A DNA stretch of 64,000 nt. Origin: Micromonospora sp. CB01531 (GTDB lineage: Bacteria > Actinomycetota > Actinomycetes > Mycobacteriales > Micromonosporaceae). Of the stretch, positions 50,104 through 59,352 are shown piece by piece. The notes under the pieces are model-generated. The model saw only the letters and a list, made by a program, of their open reading frames with translations, had not been told where the DNA came from and did not search any database. The stretch's first letter is position 1. Each line of letters starts with the position of its first letter. Made by a program: the position numbers and the translations under genes. The DNA is taken from the NCBI RefSeq assembly GCF_001905095.1, contig NZ_LWLS01000074.1, positions 19,889 through 83,888 of the forward strand, written 5' to 3'.

Positions 50104-52511
50104 TCCTCGACCAGGTGGAGGCCAGCTTGTCGGCTGCGGGTTTGCTGGACGCCTGGGTGACTCCCGACGGTGTCTGGGCACCGGACCGCGACGGGGACGA
50201 ACTCGTCATCGTCCCCGGCACCGTCCCGGCCGGCACGGGAAACCTTGCGCAGGTGCTGCAACCGGCCGAGGACGCCGGCAGCCTGTCCGCCGCGGTACTG
50301 CGGATCCTCGCCGGCATCGGATACACCACCGACGGGCCGTTGACCGCACCGACCTGCCTGGCCGCCGACGGACGCTGGCAGACCCCCGCTGCGGCGGGCC
50401 GGGCTGGAACCGCGACGCATGGTGCCGAGCTCATCGGCACCGCCGCTCGGGCTGCAGCCCGCCGTCGCAAGATCGCCGAGTTGCGCGCGCAGGCGACCGG
50501 GTTCCGGGCCGAATTTGGGCAGCTGGCCGGTGAAGCGGACCAGGTCAGTGAGCAGATTACGAGCTTGCGGGCGGCAGCGGATCAAGCGCCTACCGACGCG
50601 GATGTCGTTGCAGCCGCTGCTGCACACACTGCTGCGGCTGGCGAGGCGGACAAGGCATCCAACACTTACCGTGATGCTCGCGGCCGCGAACAGGAAGCCC
50701 GACGTGTCTCAGACGCGGCGACCGGAGAGGTGACCAGGTACGCCGCCGAAAACCTGCTGACGACCGGCGAGGAACAACTCGACAACCTCGCGGGGGCCCT
50801 CGATGCGGCTGCGACCGCCTCCGGCGGTCTCCGTCTCGCCCTCTCCGCGCAGAAGGCGGCCATGTCGGCGGTCATGGCCGCAGCCGGACGGGTCGCGATC
50901 GAGGACAGCCGAGTCCATGAGGCCGCCAGCACCGCCGAGGACGAGGCGCAAGCGGCGCAAACCGCAGACGTGAACGCGACGCTGGCCGAAAAGTCCGTGG
51001 ACGCTGACGCCCAGCAACTGTTCGCCCAGGCTGAACGCCTGGAACGCCAGGTTGAGGAGTACGGGCCGTCGATCTCGGCGAGCAAACGCGAAGGCCTCGC
51101 CCGCTCGGCGGCGGCCGGGGAGGCGAACTCCACCTGGCAGCAGCGCTGCAACGACCTCACCGCCGCTCTCGAACGTCGGGACATCGCAGCTGCGGCATGG
51201 TGGGTGCCGGTCGACGCCGGCCTGGCCGCAGCCCGCAACCTCACCGTTCCGGACAGCCGGGATCTGGATGCCGCACTCGCGCATGCTCGCACGGCTGCCG
51301 ACCAGCTACGACCTCAAATGTGGCCGGAGCGGCTCGACGAGAAGGCCAGGCGAGCCGAGGCGGCGTTGTCGCGCATGCTCGGCTCGTCGCTAGTCGACCT
51401 TCGCACAGTTCTGGAAACCTCTGGCGGCCGATCGGTGATCACCACAGAGGCCGACGAGCAGCATCCCCTGCCATCGGTCACCCTGATCGTGGACGCCTCC
51501 GGCGCCCAGCTCGATCCCGCTGATGCAATCCGGCATCTGCAGATTCTGGTCGAGGATCTGTCGCGCACCCACGACGAGAAGCTGCACCAGATGTACACCG
51601 AGCTGTTGTCATCGACTTTCATCGACCATCTCGCCGACCGGATGAAGAAAGTCATCAAGCTCCTCGAGGTCGTCAACGACGTACTCAGAAAGCATCCGAC
51701 CGGGGCGAACAAGACCACGCTGCGGCTGCGCCGCGTTCCGGCCGAAGGGCAGGAGCCCGGATTCAAAATCCTCAAGGCATTGCAGGAAGGATCGATCGAA
51801 TCCGAAAGCGCACAGCAGCAAATCCAACTGTTCCTCGGCGCCCGGCTGCGCGAGGCGCAGGACGCCGGCCTGGTCGGCACCGAAGACTGGACCGACCGCC
51901 TCGCGGAACTCCTCGACTACCGAGCCTGGTTCGACATCGTCGCCCAATACAAGGTGGGTGACGGCGACGACGAGACCCGCTGGAAAGACCTGACGAGGAA
52001 GGTCCACGGCGTCGACTCCGGCGGCGGGAAAGTGGTCACTCTCCTCCAGCCGCTGCTGGCGACGCTGGTCGCCTTGTACTCCGAATCGGAGGACGCGCCG
52101 CGGCCGTTGTGGCTCGATGAGGCGTTCGAAGGCGTCGACCCGAGCAACCGGGCCACGATGATGCGAATGCTCACTGACTTCGACCTGGACTTCCTCCTCG
52201 CCGGACCGGCGCCGCTCGTCGCGGTCGCGCAAGTCCCGACAGCCGCGCTATGGATCATCACCCGCGCCCCAGCACCGGCCGACGGCGTTGACCTGTCCCT
52301 GATGCTTTGGGCCGGGAAAACCCTGGAGCAGGTTCCGGTCGGCGACTACGCAACCCGAATCCTCACGCCGCGTCGCCCAACCGACGACGCCGGTCCGGAC
52401 TTGTTCACCACCATTCCCGAAACAGGCGGCCCAGCCGGCCCGAACCACACCGGCAACGACGTGGGCGTTCCAGCGAGCATCGTCGCCGTGGACACGGGCG
52501 GGCCAGCGTGA
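49992..52511 (+). CDS. jetC (part 2): Wadjet II JetC SMC ATPase, C-terminal part after the frameshift
   Basis: The frame is open upstream of ATG 49992 (ARAAEAERDADALESAGDP), joining perfectly onto part 1 if one base is restored. It contains the second coiled-coil arm, GGRSVITTEADEQHPLPSVT, and a C-terminal ATPase lobe with PLWLDEAFEGVDPSNRATMM (Walker B and D-loop) and LAGPAPLVAVAQVPTAALWI. Without the shift, parts 1 and 2 would make one protein of about 1455 residues. As sequenced, the ATPase halves would be separate; they could still assemble, but loss of function or a sequencing error is more likely. Confidence 0.82.
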   Translation: MPDPPVRWIRRDRPSFPSGAGAPLWRLVDPVDGLDPVVLDQVEASLSAAGLLDAWVTPDGVWAPDRDGDELVIVPGTVPAGTGNLAQVLQPAEDAGSLSAAVLRILAGIGYTTDGPLTAPTCLAADGRWQTPAAAGRAGTATHGAELIGTAARAAARRRKIAELRAQATGFRAEFGQLAGEADQVSEQITSLRAAADQAPTDADVVAAAAAHTAAAGEADKASNTYRDARGREQEARRVSDAATGEVTRYAAENLLTTGEEQLDNLAGALDAAATASGGLRLALSAQKAAMSAVMAAAGRVAIEDSRVHEAASTAEDEAQAAQTADVNATLAEKSVDADAQQLFAQAERLERQVEEYGPSISASKREGLARSAAAGEANSTWQQRCNDLTAALERRDIAAAAWWVPVDAGLAAARNLTVPDSRDLDAALAHARTAADQLRPQMWPERLDEKARRAEAALSRMLGSSLVDLRTVLETSGGRSVITTEADEQHPLPSVTLIVDASGAQLDPADAIRHLQILVEDLSRTHDEKLHQMYTELLSSTFIDHLADRMKKVIKLLEVVNDVLRKHPTGANKTTLRLRRVPAEGQEPGFKILKALQEGSIESESAQQQIQLFLGARLREAQDAGLVGTEDWTDRLAELLDYRAWFDIVAQYKVGDGDDETRWKDLTRKVHGVDSGGGKVVTLLQPLLATLVALYSESEDAPRPLWLDEAFEGVDPSNRATMMRMLTDFDLDFLLAGPAPLVAVAQVPTAALWIITRAPAPADGVDLSLMLWAGKTLEQVPVGDYATRILTPRRPTDDAGPDLFTTIPETGGPAGPNHTGNDVGVPASIVAVDTGGPA

Positions 52512-53713
52512 CCGCCGCAACGGATCGATGGGCGGCGCAAGCCGGCCCGCAGAAGGTACTCGCGGCAGTCCGCAAGCTGTTGGAAGAGCACCGAACAGGA
52601 ACCGGGGTCACCGTCCGTGTAGCCCTGACCGAGCCCGAACGGGCGCAGGTCGGTCGGATCCTCGGCCTGGACTGGGAAACGTCCGGCCGACCGATCACCC
52701 TCGGCAAGCTGCGGGCCGCGCTGACCCGCGCCGGTGACGACCTGCTCGACCTGCTGACCCGCACCGGCGGCCCAATCGTCGACGTCCGCGGCCGCAGGGA
52801 GCAGGCCGCCGCGCTGGCGGCCGCCACCATCGAATCCGCCTATACCACCCTCGACAAAGCCGGGCTGCCCACGCACGCAGTGGAACTGGCCCGGACCCGG
52901 CGCTGGCTTGAACGCCCTAACCCGGAGCTGGCCACCAGCCGAGCTGCTGACCTCACACGGCTGTGGCAGACGCTGCCCCGCACCGGCCGACCCCTGGCGG
53001 AGGTGGCGAACAGCCTCTTCGCCGACCCTCACCGGCTGGACCGCGACACCGACCTGGGACGGATCGCCGCCCGCCTACTCGCGGCCGCCACCGCCCTACC
53101 CGCCGACGCCGTAGCCGCCGCTGACACGGCGCTCGGCGCAGCCCGGTGGCGGCAGGTGTGGGCCGCACACGGGGTCAGCTGCGACGAAGTGTCCGCCACC
53201 GTCCTGGTCCTCAACCTCCCGCTCACCGGGACCGCGCCGGCAACGAGGATCGCGGCTGCGGCCGCCGGGTGTGGCGAGCCAGTGTGGCTGACCAGCCGGT
53301 CACTACGCGGCGACTGGGCACCCTGCCCGGACGTGGACATGGTCCGGGTATGCGAGAACCCGGCAGTAGCGGAAGCTGCTGCCGAGCGTCTCGGCCAGAC
53401 CTGTCTGCCGCTGGTGTGCATCTACGGCCGGCCATCGTCGGCGGCCTGGACACTCCTGCGCGGCCTGGCCGGCGCCGGCGTGCGGCTGCTGGTAACTGCC
53501 GACAGGGACGACGCCGGCCATCGGTTCCTCACGGAAATGCTCTCTCTCCCCGGCGCCACCGAATGGCTCACGGACGTCGACGGTGTGTACGAGGAGGCCC
53601 GCCTGGACGCGCTGATCACCGACCTGACCCCGGCACTCAGCGTCGCTGCCACGCGTACGACAGATGATCCTGGCCGCGTCCCGGGCTCTGCTTGCTCGAA
53701 TGGACTGAAATGA
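52508..53713 (+). CDS. jetD: Wadjet II JetD Toprim nuclease (DUF2399, TIGR02679 family)
   Basis: A 401-aa protein from GTG 52508, overlapping the jetC stop. The C-terminal Toprim-like domain has CENPAVAEAA (catalytic Glu, about 282), PLVCIYGRPSSAAWTLLRGL and the acidic pair in TADRDDAGHRF (about 330-337), then YEEARLDALI at the end, all as in DUF2399/TIGR02679. JetD is the nuclease of Wadjet that cuts small circular plasmids after extrusion. The last 20 residues look unrelated and may come from the junction with the truncated helicase gene. Confidence 0.88.
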   Translation: MTAATDRWAAQAGPQKVLAAVRKLLEEHRTGTGVTVRVALTEPERAQVGRILGLDWETSGRPITLGKLRAALTRAGDDLLDLLTRTGGPIVDVRGRREQAAALAAATIESAYTTLDKAGLPTHAVELARTRRWLERPNPELATSRAADLTRLWQTLPRTGRPLAEVANSLFADPHRLDRDTDLGRIAARLLAAATALPADAVAAADTALGAARWRQVWAAHGVSCDEVSATVLVLNLPLTGTAPATRIAAAAAGCGEPVWLTSRSLRGDWAPCPDVDMVRVCENPAVAEAAAERLGQTCLPLVCIYGRPSSAAWTLLRGLAGAGVRLLVTADRDDAGHRFLTEMLSLPGATEWLTDVDGVYEEARLDALITDLTPALSVAATRTTDDPGRVPGSACSNGLK

Positions 53714-55122
53714 CTGTGAGGCTGGCCCGCGCAGCCCTACTCGCCGGGCATCACTACATGATCTGGATGGTCCGCAGGGTCACGCGCTACTCCTCGACGG
53801 TCAGGGCCGAGGCGCAGCCCGTTCGAAACAGCCGGCGTCAACGACGCGGTCAGCGAGGGCACACCGCCGCAGCGGCTCGCCCCACCCAGCAGTACCGAAT
53901 GCGGCGCGACATCAACCACGTCGTCAGCGAGGCGTTCTATCCGGAAAGCCCTCTACTCACCGCGCCTAACGTCGCCACCAGGCCCCGTAGCAGCAGGGCG
54001 GCATGGGCGCAAGGGGAGCTGGTTCTGCTCGACACGTCCACGCTTCGCGCGCGTACCGCCCGCAAGCAGGGCATGTCCTCCCGGTACAACCTGATGCACG
54101 CGCAACTCGCCGCCGGTCTCCTCACCGGCCCGGCCGCCGAACTGTCCACCCTCGGAGTCATCTCACCCTTCGCCGCCCAGGCTCGCCTGCTGGAGTCGCT
54201 GCTGCCCGAGGCGAAGCTCGACGAGTGGGGCGCCTCGACCGTGCACCGGTTCCAAGGCTCTGAGCGAGACGTCGTCGTCTACGACACCGTCGACAGCGGC
54301 ATCGGCGTGCGTCCCCTGCACCGCTGGTTCACCGAGGGCCAGAACGGCGGCGACGGGGCACGGCTGCTCAACGTCGCCGCCAGCCGCGCCCGGGACCACC
54401 TCGTAGTGGTCGCGGCACTGGATCAACTGCACCGAAGCCGGACCACCCAGGACGCGGTGTCAAAGTTCTTCACAATGCTGCTGGAGCGGGGCCGCACCGT
54501 CGGTTGGGAGTCGGCGCTGGATCACTCGCCGGTCACCCAGCGAATGACCACGGGGGTTGTGGAAATACTCGCGGAGGACCTCGAAGGTGCCCGCAGCGTC
54601 GAAATGTGGCTGCCCCGCGCGCGGCTGGTCGGACTGCGATCCCTGATCCCCTCACTGAAGCTGATTACCGATCAGGACGTGGACACCGAGCCGGTGACGA
54701 TCTGGTGCGAGCCCGACCCCGACGGGTACCTGTCGCCGGAGGCGATGCAGGCCAAGCGCGGCGGCATCAACATGCGCCCCTGCCGGCCGATCCTCGAATC
54801 CAGTGCCATCATCGACGACGTGGTGTGGACGTCGACCGGATGCCTCCTCGGTCCGGATCCCGGCGTGGTGCTGCGTACCCGGCACGCGGCCTTCGCCGAC
54901 GCCGTACGCCGGGCGCAGCGTCGACGCCCCGGCATCGCCCCTGGCAGCGGGCAACTCGGGGACGAGTGCGGCCGCTGTTCCCGCAGCCTCATCCGGTTCG
55001 AGGTGGGCCGGCGCGGACTGCCCACCGTCGGCTGGGGCTGCCTGATCTGCGACAGCCGGAACAGCCGCCAGGGCCGCGATCGGGCCGCCGGCGAGCGGCA
55101 GCTGATCTGGGGACGCCCTTGA
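53710..55122 (+). pseudogene. 5'-truncated SF1 helicase with C-terminal zinc ribbon
   Basis: From about 53880 the frame reads like the second half of an AAA_12-type SF1 helicase: QQYRMRRDINHVVSEAFYPE, LGVISPFAAQARLLESLLPE, TVHRFQGSERDVVVYDTVD, GARLLNVAASRARDHLVVVA (motifs IV-VI). No Walker A or DEAD/DEAA motif exists upstream, and the first 60 codons are Arg-rich filler. The C-terminus has LAEDLEGARSVEMWLPRARL, which may be a PLD-like strand, and a four-Cys zinc ribbon CGRC...CLIC. The N-terminal ATP-binding half appears deleted at the junction with jetD. Alone it cannot hydrolyse ATP. Confidence 0.6.
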
Positions 55123-55167
55123 GATCGGCTCGACAACCCAGCACGGGGAAAGGAGTATCTGACCGGC

Positions 55168-55851
55168 ATGGCTCACCTCACCATCGCGGAGCGCATCATC
55201 CAGGAACTGCTGCGCACCAGGCTTCCCCTCGACGACGACGAACTCGCGCGGCGCCTCGATGTACAGCCACGACAAACGATCAACCAAGCCTGTCGCAGAC
55301 TTGAACAGAGCCGCCGGCTCCGCCGCTACATCGGCACCCACGGCAAGATCGTCAACGAGCTTCTGGGCGGCACGCTCCCCGTGGCTGCCATGGTGGAGCA
55401 GGAGGTCCTGCCCGAGCCGCCCGCTGGGGACAGCGCGGCGCAACGGCGTGCCGAAGGCGTCATGCTCGGCCTGTTGGGTGAACGGCTGGGCAAGACGCTG
55501 AGGCCACGCAGATTCGCCCTACCCGACGGGGCCAGGGTCGAAGTCGACGGCGCCGATGACGGGGTCACCCTGCTCGTCGAGGCATGGGCACATCAAGGCC
55601 CGCCGAAGTCCGCCCAGAAGCACAAGATCCTCGCCGACGCGATGCGTCTTCTCTTCGTCGCCTCGACGCTGCCAGTCCCGCCACGGTTGGTGTTGTGCCT
55701 GTCCGACGAGGAGGCCGCCCGGCACTTCACCATCGCCCGTTCCTGGGCGGCCACCGCACTGCGCACCTTCGACATCCATGTCGAGGTGGTCGAACTGCCA
55801 GCCGAACTGCGGAACGACATCCTCTCCGCCCAGCAGCGCCAGTACCGCTGA
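55168..55851 (+). CDS. Winged-helix protein with restriction-nuclease-like C-terminus (227 aa)
   Basis: The N-terminal 65 residues (IIQELLRTRLPLDDDELARR then QTINQACRRLEQSRRLRRYI) form a winged helix. The C-terminal half has RVEVDGADDGVTLLVEAWAH followed by GPPKSAQKHKILADAMRLLF, i.e. an acidic residue, E-x-W and Q..K, similar to nuclease-fold proteins seen beside PLD helicases, but the catalytic triad is not certain. AAAGGAG lies 13 bases before ATG 55168. It sits 45 bases after the truncated helicase and 226 bases before the next operon. Possibly DNA-binding accessory or nuclease. Confidence 0.55.
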   Translation: MAHLTIAERIIQELLRTRLPLDDDELARRLDVQPRQTINQACRRLEQSRRLRRYIGTHGKIVNELLGGTLPVAAMVEQEVLPEPPAGDSAAQRRAEGVMLGLLGERLGKTLRPRRFALPDGARVEVDGADDGVTLLVEAWAHQGPPKSAQKHKILADAMRLLFVASTLPVPPRLVLCLSDEEAARHFTIARSWAATALRTFDIHVEVVELPAELRNDILSAQQRQYR

Positions 55852-55870
55852 CGCCAAAGGCTCGGATCGA

Positions 55871-55894
55871 CACCCTTCCACTGCAGGAAAGGTG
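55871..55894 (+). terminator. Hairpin after the winged-helix gene
   Basis: CACCCTTCC, loop ACTGCA, GGAAAGGTG: an eight-pair stem with one mismatch, 20 bases past the stop at 55851. Probable terminator separating it from the operon that starts at 56078. Confidence 0.5.
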
Positions 55895-56077
55895 CCGCAA
55901 GTGGGCCCCAGTGAGGGGTACACGGCCTTCGAGTCCGACGCACCGCCATCGCCTCAACCAAGCTGTCCATGAGTAGAAAACGCCTTGGACCAGGCGCCGA
56001 GGGGACGACGTGAAACGGTCAGCATCTATGACGATACGGTCGATGCCTGACGTGACCGAGTTAGCCAGGATCGAGCC

Positions 56078-57346
56078 GTGGCTGTCTTCCTGACCGAATT
56101 GGACCCCCGCGCACGTATCAAGGGATCACGGGACGGGCTCGGCGCCCAACCGGTGTGGTCGGCCATGGGCCGCCCGCTAATCGGCAACCTGACGACGGTC
56201 ACCACCGACCTCGCCGCGTTCACCACCCTGCTGGTCGGCCTGCGGCTCACCGAAATCGGCCCCGCCGACGATGACGCGCAGCGGCAAGCGGCGTTCCTGG
56301 TCTGGGAGCAGATGGCCGGATACGTCCGGCACGTCGTCTACGACGACCGCGGATTCTTCGGACGCCAGCGCATCGCCGCCCGCGCCGCGTCGGCCGGAAG
56401 CAACGGCGGAAAGGTACGGCTGTCGGCTGACCCCGCGTATCAGATCCTGAGCAACCAGAAGACCGACGGCCTGCTGGGCAACTACACCGCGCCAGCGCGG
56501 GCGTCAGGACTCCTCGCCCCCGGCTCACCGGCCCGCCTCACTCCCGAAGCCGCGGCGTTCGTCGACGCCACCTACCTACCCCGGCTCGCCGCAGCCTGGG
56601 GCCGCGACGCCCAGCAGCTCACCCGGGCGCTCACCCAGGCCTCCTACCGCTTCGACCTGCACGAAAACAGCAAACGTGCCGCCGTGGCGGCGGTGCTGGA
56701 CCCGACCTTGTCGGCGAAGGAGCGGGACTTCTACCGGCGCCACCTGATCGAAGGTGGCCCACTGGACCCGACGAAGGGTCGGCAGGCCCGCTTGGCGATG
56801 CTCGTGGAGGCGAGGCCGCGCCCGTCCGACGGGCCGCTGGGGATCTACGTCGCGCAGCTCGCCGAGGACGCCGAGCTTCAAGGCTGGGCGGACGTAGGCG
56901 AGCGGCTGCGCCGCATCGTGATGTGCGAGTCCGTCCTGGCACCCGCGACGGTGCTGTTCAACTACCTCCTCGGCCGCGACGACGCCCACCTCGACACGGT
57001 GATCGAGGACCTGCACGCGGTCTGGGGCGACCGGCTGGAATCGGTGCACCCACAGGCGGCGGCGGTGCTGTCCGATCGACAGTGGCGCGACATCGCCGAC
57101 GCGCTGGTCCAGGGTGATTGGCGGCGGCTGATCCATCTCCTGGCGCAACGCAACGCCACGGTGATGCGCGAACGTGGGGGAGGGCTCGCCTGGTTGGAGG
57201 TGACCGACGGCGACCGGCTGCGAGTGCGTTTCCGTGACGAGCCCACCGGCCTGCCGGCCGCGGACGAGATCCGGGACCTGTGGTGGTACCCGTACTTCCT
57301 GCCGTCTCTCATCCGCCTGGTCGCCGCGAACGAGGAGAGCGCATGA
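56078..57346 (+). CDS. Unknown first gene of the PLD-helicase operon (422 aa)
   Basis: GTG 56078 with AGGA 7 bases upstream. FLVWEQMAGYVRHVVYDDRG, YQILSNQKTDGLLGNYTAPA and RASGLL then LRRIVMCESVLAPATVLFNY read like a conserved all-helical protein. I have a sense of similar proteins beside PLD-nuclease and helicase genes but cannot name the family. No catalytic motif or membrane helix. Its stop overlaps the PLD gene start (ATGA), so it is a fixed subunit of this operon, perhaps an adaptor or sensor. Confidence 0.6.
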   Translation: MAVFLTELDPRARIKGSRDGLGAQPVWSAMGRPLIGNLTTVTTDLAAFTTLLVGLRLTEIGPADDDAQRQAAFLVWEQMAGYVRHVVYDDRGFFGRQRIAARAASAGSNGGKVRLSADPAYQILSNQKTDGLLGNYTAPARASGLLAPGSPARLTPEAAAFVDATYLPRLAAAWGRDAQQLTRALTQASYRFDLHENSKRAAVAAVLDPTLSAKERDFYRRHLIEGGPLDPTKGRQARLAMLVEARPRPSDGPLGIYVAQLAEDAELQGWADVGERLRRIVMCESVLAPATVLFNYLLGRDDAHLDTVIEDLHAVWGDRLESVHPQAAAVLSDRQWRDIADALVQGDWRRLIHLLAQRNATVMRERGGGLAWLEVTDGDRLRVRFRDEPTGLPAADEIRDLWWYPYFLPSLIRLVAANEESA

Positions 57347-59352
57347 ACGACCGGATCCCGAAGGCTGTGCTCACCGAGGCGCTGCGGGCGCAGATCGGTG
57401 GACGGCGAGTCCTCGCCGCGGTGTTCTGCACCTTCCGCTTCGAGCCTGGCTTCTTCGAGCAGGAAATCCTTCCCGCGCTGTTCGACCTGCCGCTGCACCA
57501 GGCGCCCCAGATTCGGCGGCTGCAACTTGAGGATGCCCTGCGATCGCTCGCCGGGCAGGTGGCCGTCTACTACGACCGTAAAGCGCTCGTCGTCGGCGAC
57601 GGCACCGCCTGCCTGGACGTCCGTCGCATCCCTGTGCAGCTGACCCGCGGCTACTTTCATCCCAAGAACGCGTTCATCCTCGTCGAAGACGACGACACGG
57701 GGGAGCGGGCCCTGGTAGCGCTGACCGCGTCAGCGAACCTCACCCAGGCGGGCTGGTGGGAGAACGTCGAATGCTTCCACCTTGACGAAATTCCGGAAGG
57801 CGGCCGGTCTCGCACCGCAGCCGACATACGACAGTTCCTGCGCCGGTTGCGCACCCTGGCCAAGCACCTCGGCCCCCACGACGCACTGGAGCAGGTGGAC
57901 GCGTTCCTCTCCGCAGTGCAGCCGATCACCCAACGCTCGTCCAACCAGGTCCTACATCCGCACTTCATCGTCACCGGCAGCCGCGGCTCGACCTCACTTG
58001 TCGACCAGCTCGACGACATCGCGGGGAAGTGGCTTCGCGGGGCAAGCCTGGAGATCATCTCCCCGTACCTGGACGAGGCGGACGTTTCGGCTCCGCTAGC
58101 CGCGCTGCTCGACCGGTTCCAGCCGCGACGCTGGCGCATCCTCCTGCCAGAGGAACGCGGCCTGGCGCGCTGCCGCGAAGCCCTCTACCAGTGGGTGCAG
58201 GCCCAAGGCGGCCAGTGGGGCCGGCTGCCCGCCTCCCACACGGCCCGCCGCGGCAAGCAAGCCAGCGGCGCGGCCGTCGCACCCCGCACCGTTCACGCGA
58301 AGGTGTACCGCTTCTTCACCAACGAATACGAGATCAGCTTCGTCGGCTCCTTCAACCTGACCGGCCCCGCCCACCAGGCCGGCGGCAACCTCGAATCCGG
58401 AGTTCTCGTCGAGGTACCCGCACCGCGCCGACCCCGCTTCTGGCTCGAACCGGTCGACGAGACCCCGACCTTCGCGCCGACCCCCGCCACCGAGGACGAC
58501 GACACAGACCTCGACGTCATACCGCTGCTCGTCCGCTACGACTGGACCAGCGAAAAGGCCGACGTGTTGTGGGACGCCACCACCGTCAGCCCACCACTGG
58601 ACGTGCACCAGTCGGGACCCTTGTTCGCCATCCCACCGCTGCAGCCGGCTACGTGGACCGAGCTTCCCGCCGGCGACGCGCGGAAGCTGGCCGAGCGGTT
58701 GCGCTCGTCGAGCTTCCTCACGGTGATCGACGGTGACCGTCGCGGAGCTGTGCTCGTCCACGAGACCGGCATGGCGCACCGGCCGTCCCTGCTGCTCGAA
58801 CTCACCCCCGCCGAAATCCTGCGCTACTGGTCGATGCTCAACCCCGACCAACGCGCCGCCTACATAGCCGCCTGCGGTGGGCGGGATCCGAGGCTCACCG
58901 GCGAAGAGCCTGTCCACGCTCAGGCCGCCACGCCCGTCGACACCATCTTCGACCGGTTCGCCGGCATGTCCCACGCCTTCGCCAGCCTCGCCCGCACCGT
59001 CCGGGAGGCGCTGACCGACGGCAGGACGGAACACGCCCGCTTCCTCATCTTCGGGGCCAAGTACGACTCCCTCCCCGTCCTGCTCCAGCAGGTGCTCGAC
59101 GACACCGACGGGGACCTCGTGGACCGCTATCTCACCGTGCTGTGCGCCCACCAGATCGCCGACCGCATCCGCCGGGACTGGCCGCAGTTCTGGGCATCCG
59201 ACCCGATCGGAGCGGCGCGACTGGAGACCGCGCTCGCAGCCCGCACGCCGCTGCGGGAGCAGATCGCCGCCCGCAACGACGACGACATGATCCACTTCCT
59301 TGACTGGTACGAGGCCCGGTTCCTCGACGAGCCTGCGGAGGTCCTGGCATGA
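57343..59352 (+). CDS. Phospholipase D-family nuclease (669 aa)
   Basis: ATG 57343 overlaps the previous stop. Two HKD-type half-sites: FHPKNAFILV...TASANLTQAG (His about 106) and VHAKVYRFF...GSFNLTGPAH (His about 318), each with the H-x-K and downstream S/N-x-T pattern of PLD enzymes. This arrangement gives one active site that cleaves phosphodiester bonds, usually in DNA for stand-alone PLD nucleases near helicases. A C-terminal helical region of about 300 residues is unique. DISARM DrmC is also a PLD protein but much smaller. ATGA overlap links it to the helicase gene. Confidence 0.8.
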   Translation: MNDRIPKAVLTEALRAQIGGRRVLAAVFCTFRFEPGFFEQEILPALFDLPLHQAPQIRRLQLEDALRSLAGQVAVYYDRKALVVGDGTACLDVRRIPVQLTRGYFHPKNAFILVEDDDTGERALVALTASANLTQAGWWENVECFHLDEIPEGGRSRTAADIRQFLRRLRTLAKHLGPHDALEQVDAFLSAVQPITQRSSNQVLHPHFIVTGSRGSTSLVDQLDDIAGKWLRGASLEIISPYLDEADVSAPLAALLDRFQPRRWRILLPEERGLARCREALYQWVQAQGGQWGRLPASHTARRGKQASGAAVAPRTVHAKVYRFFTNEYEISFVGSFNLTGPAHQAGGNLESGVLVEVPAPRRPRFWLEPVDETPTFAPTPATEDDDTDLDVIPLLVRYDWTSEKADVLWDATTVSPPLDVHQSGPLFAIPPLQPATWTELPAGDARKLAERLRSSSFLTVIDGDRRGAVLVHETGMAHRPSLLLELTPAEILRYWSMLNPDQRAAYIAACGGRDPRLTGEEPVHAQAATPVDTIFDRFAGMSHAFASLARTVREALTDGRTEHARFLIFGAKYDSLPVLLQQVLDDTDGDLVDRYLTVLCAHQIADRIRRDWPQFWASDPIGAARLETALAARTPLREQIAARNDDDMIHFLDWYEARFLDEPAEVLA

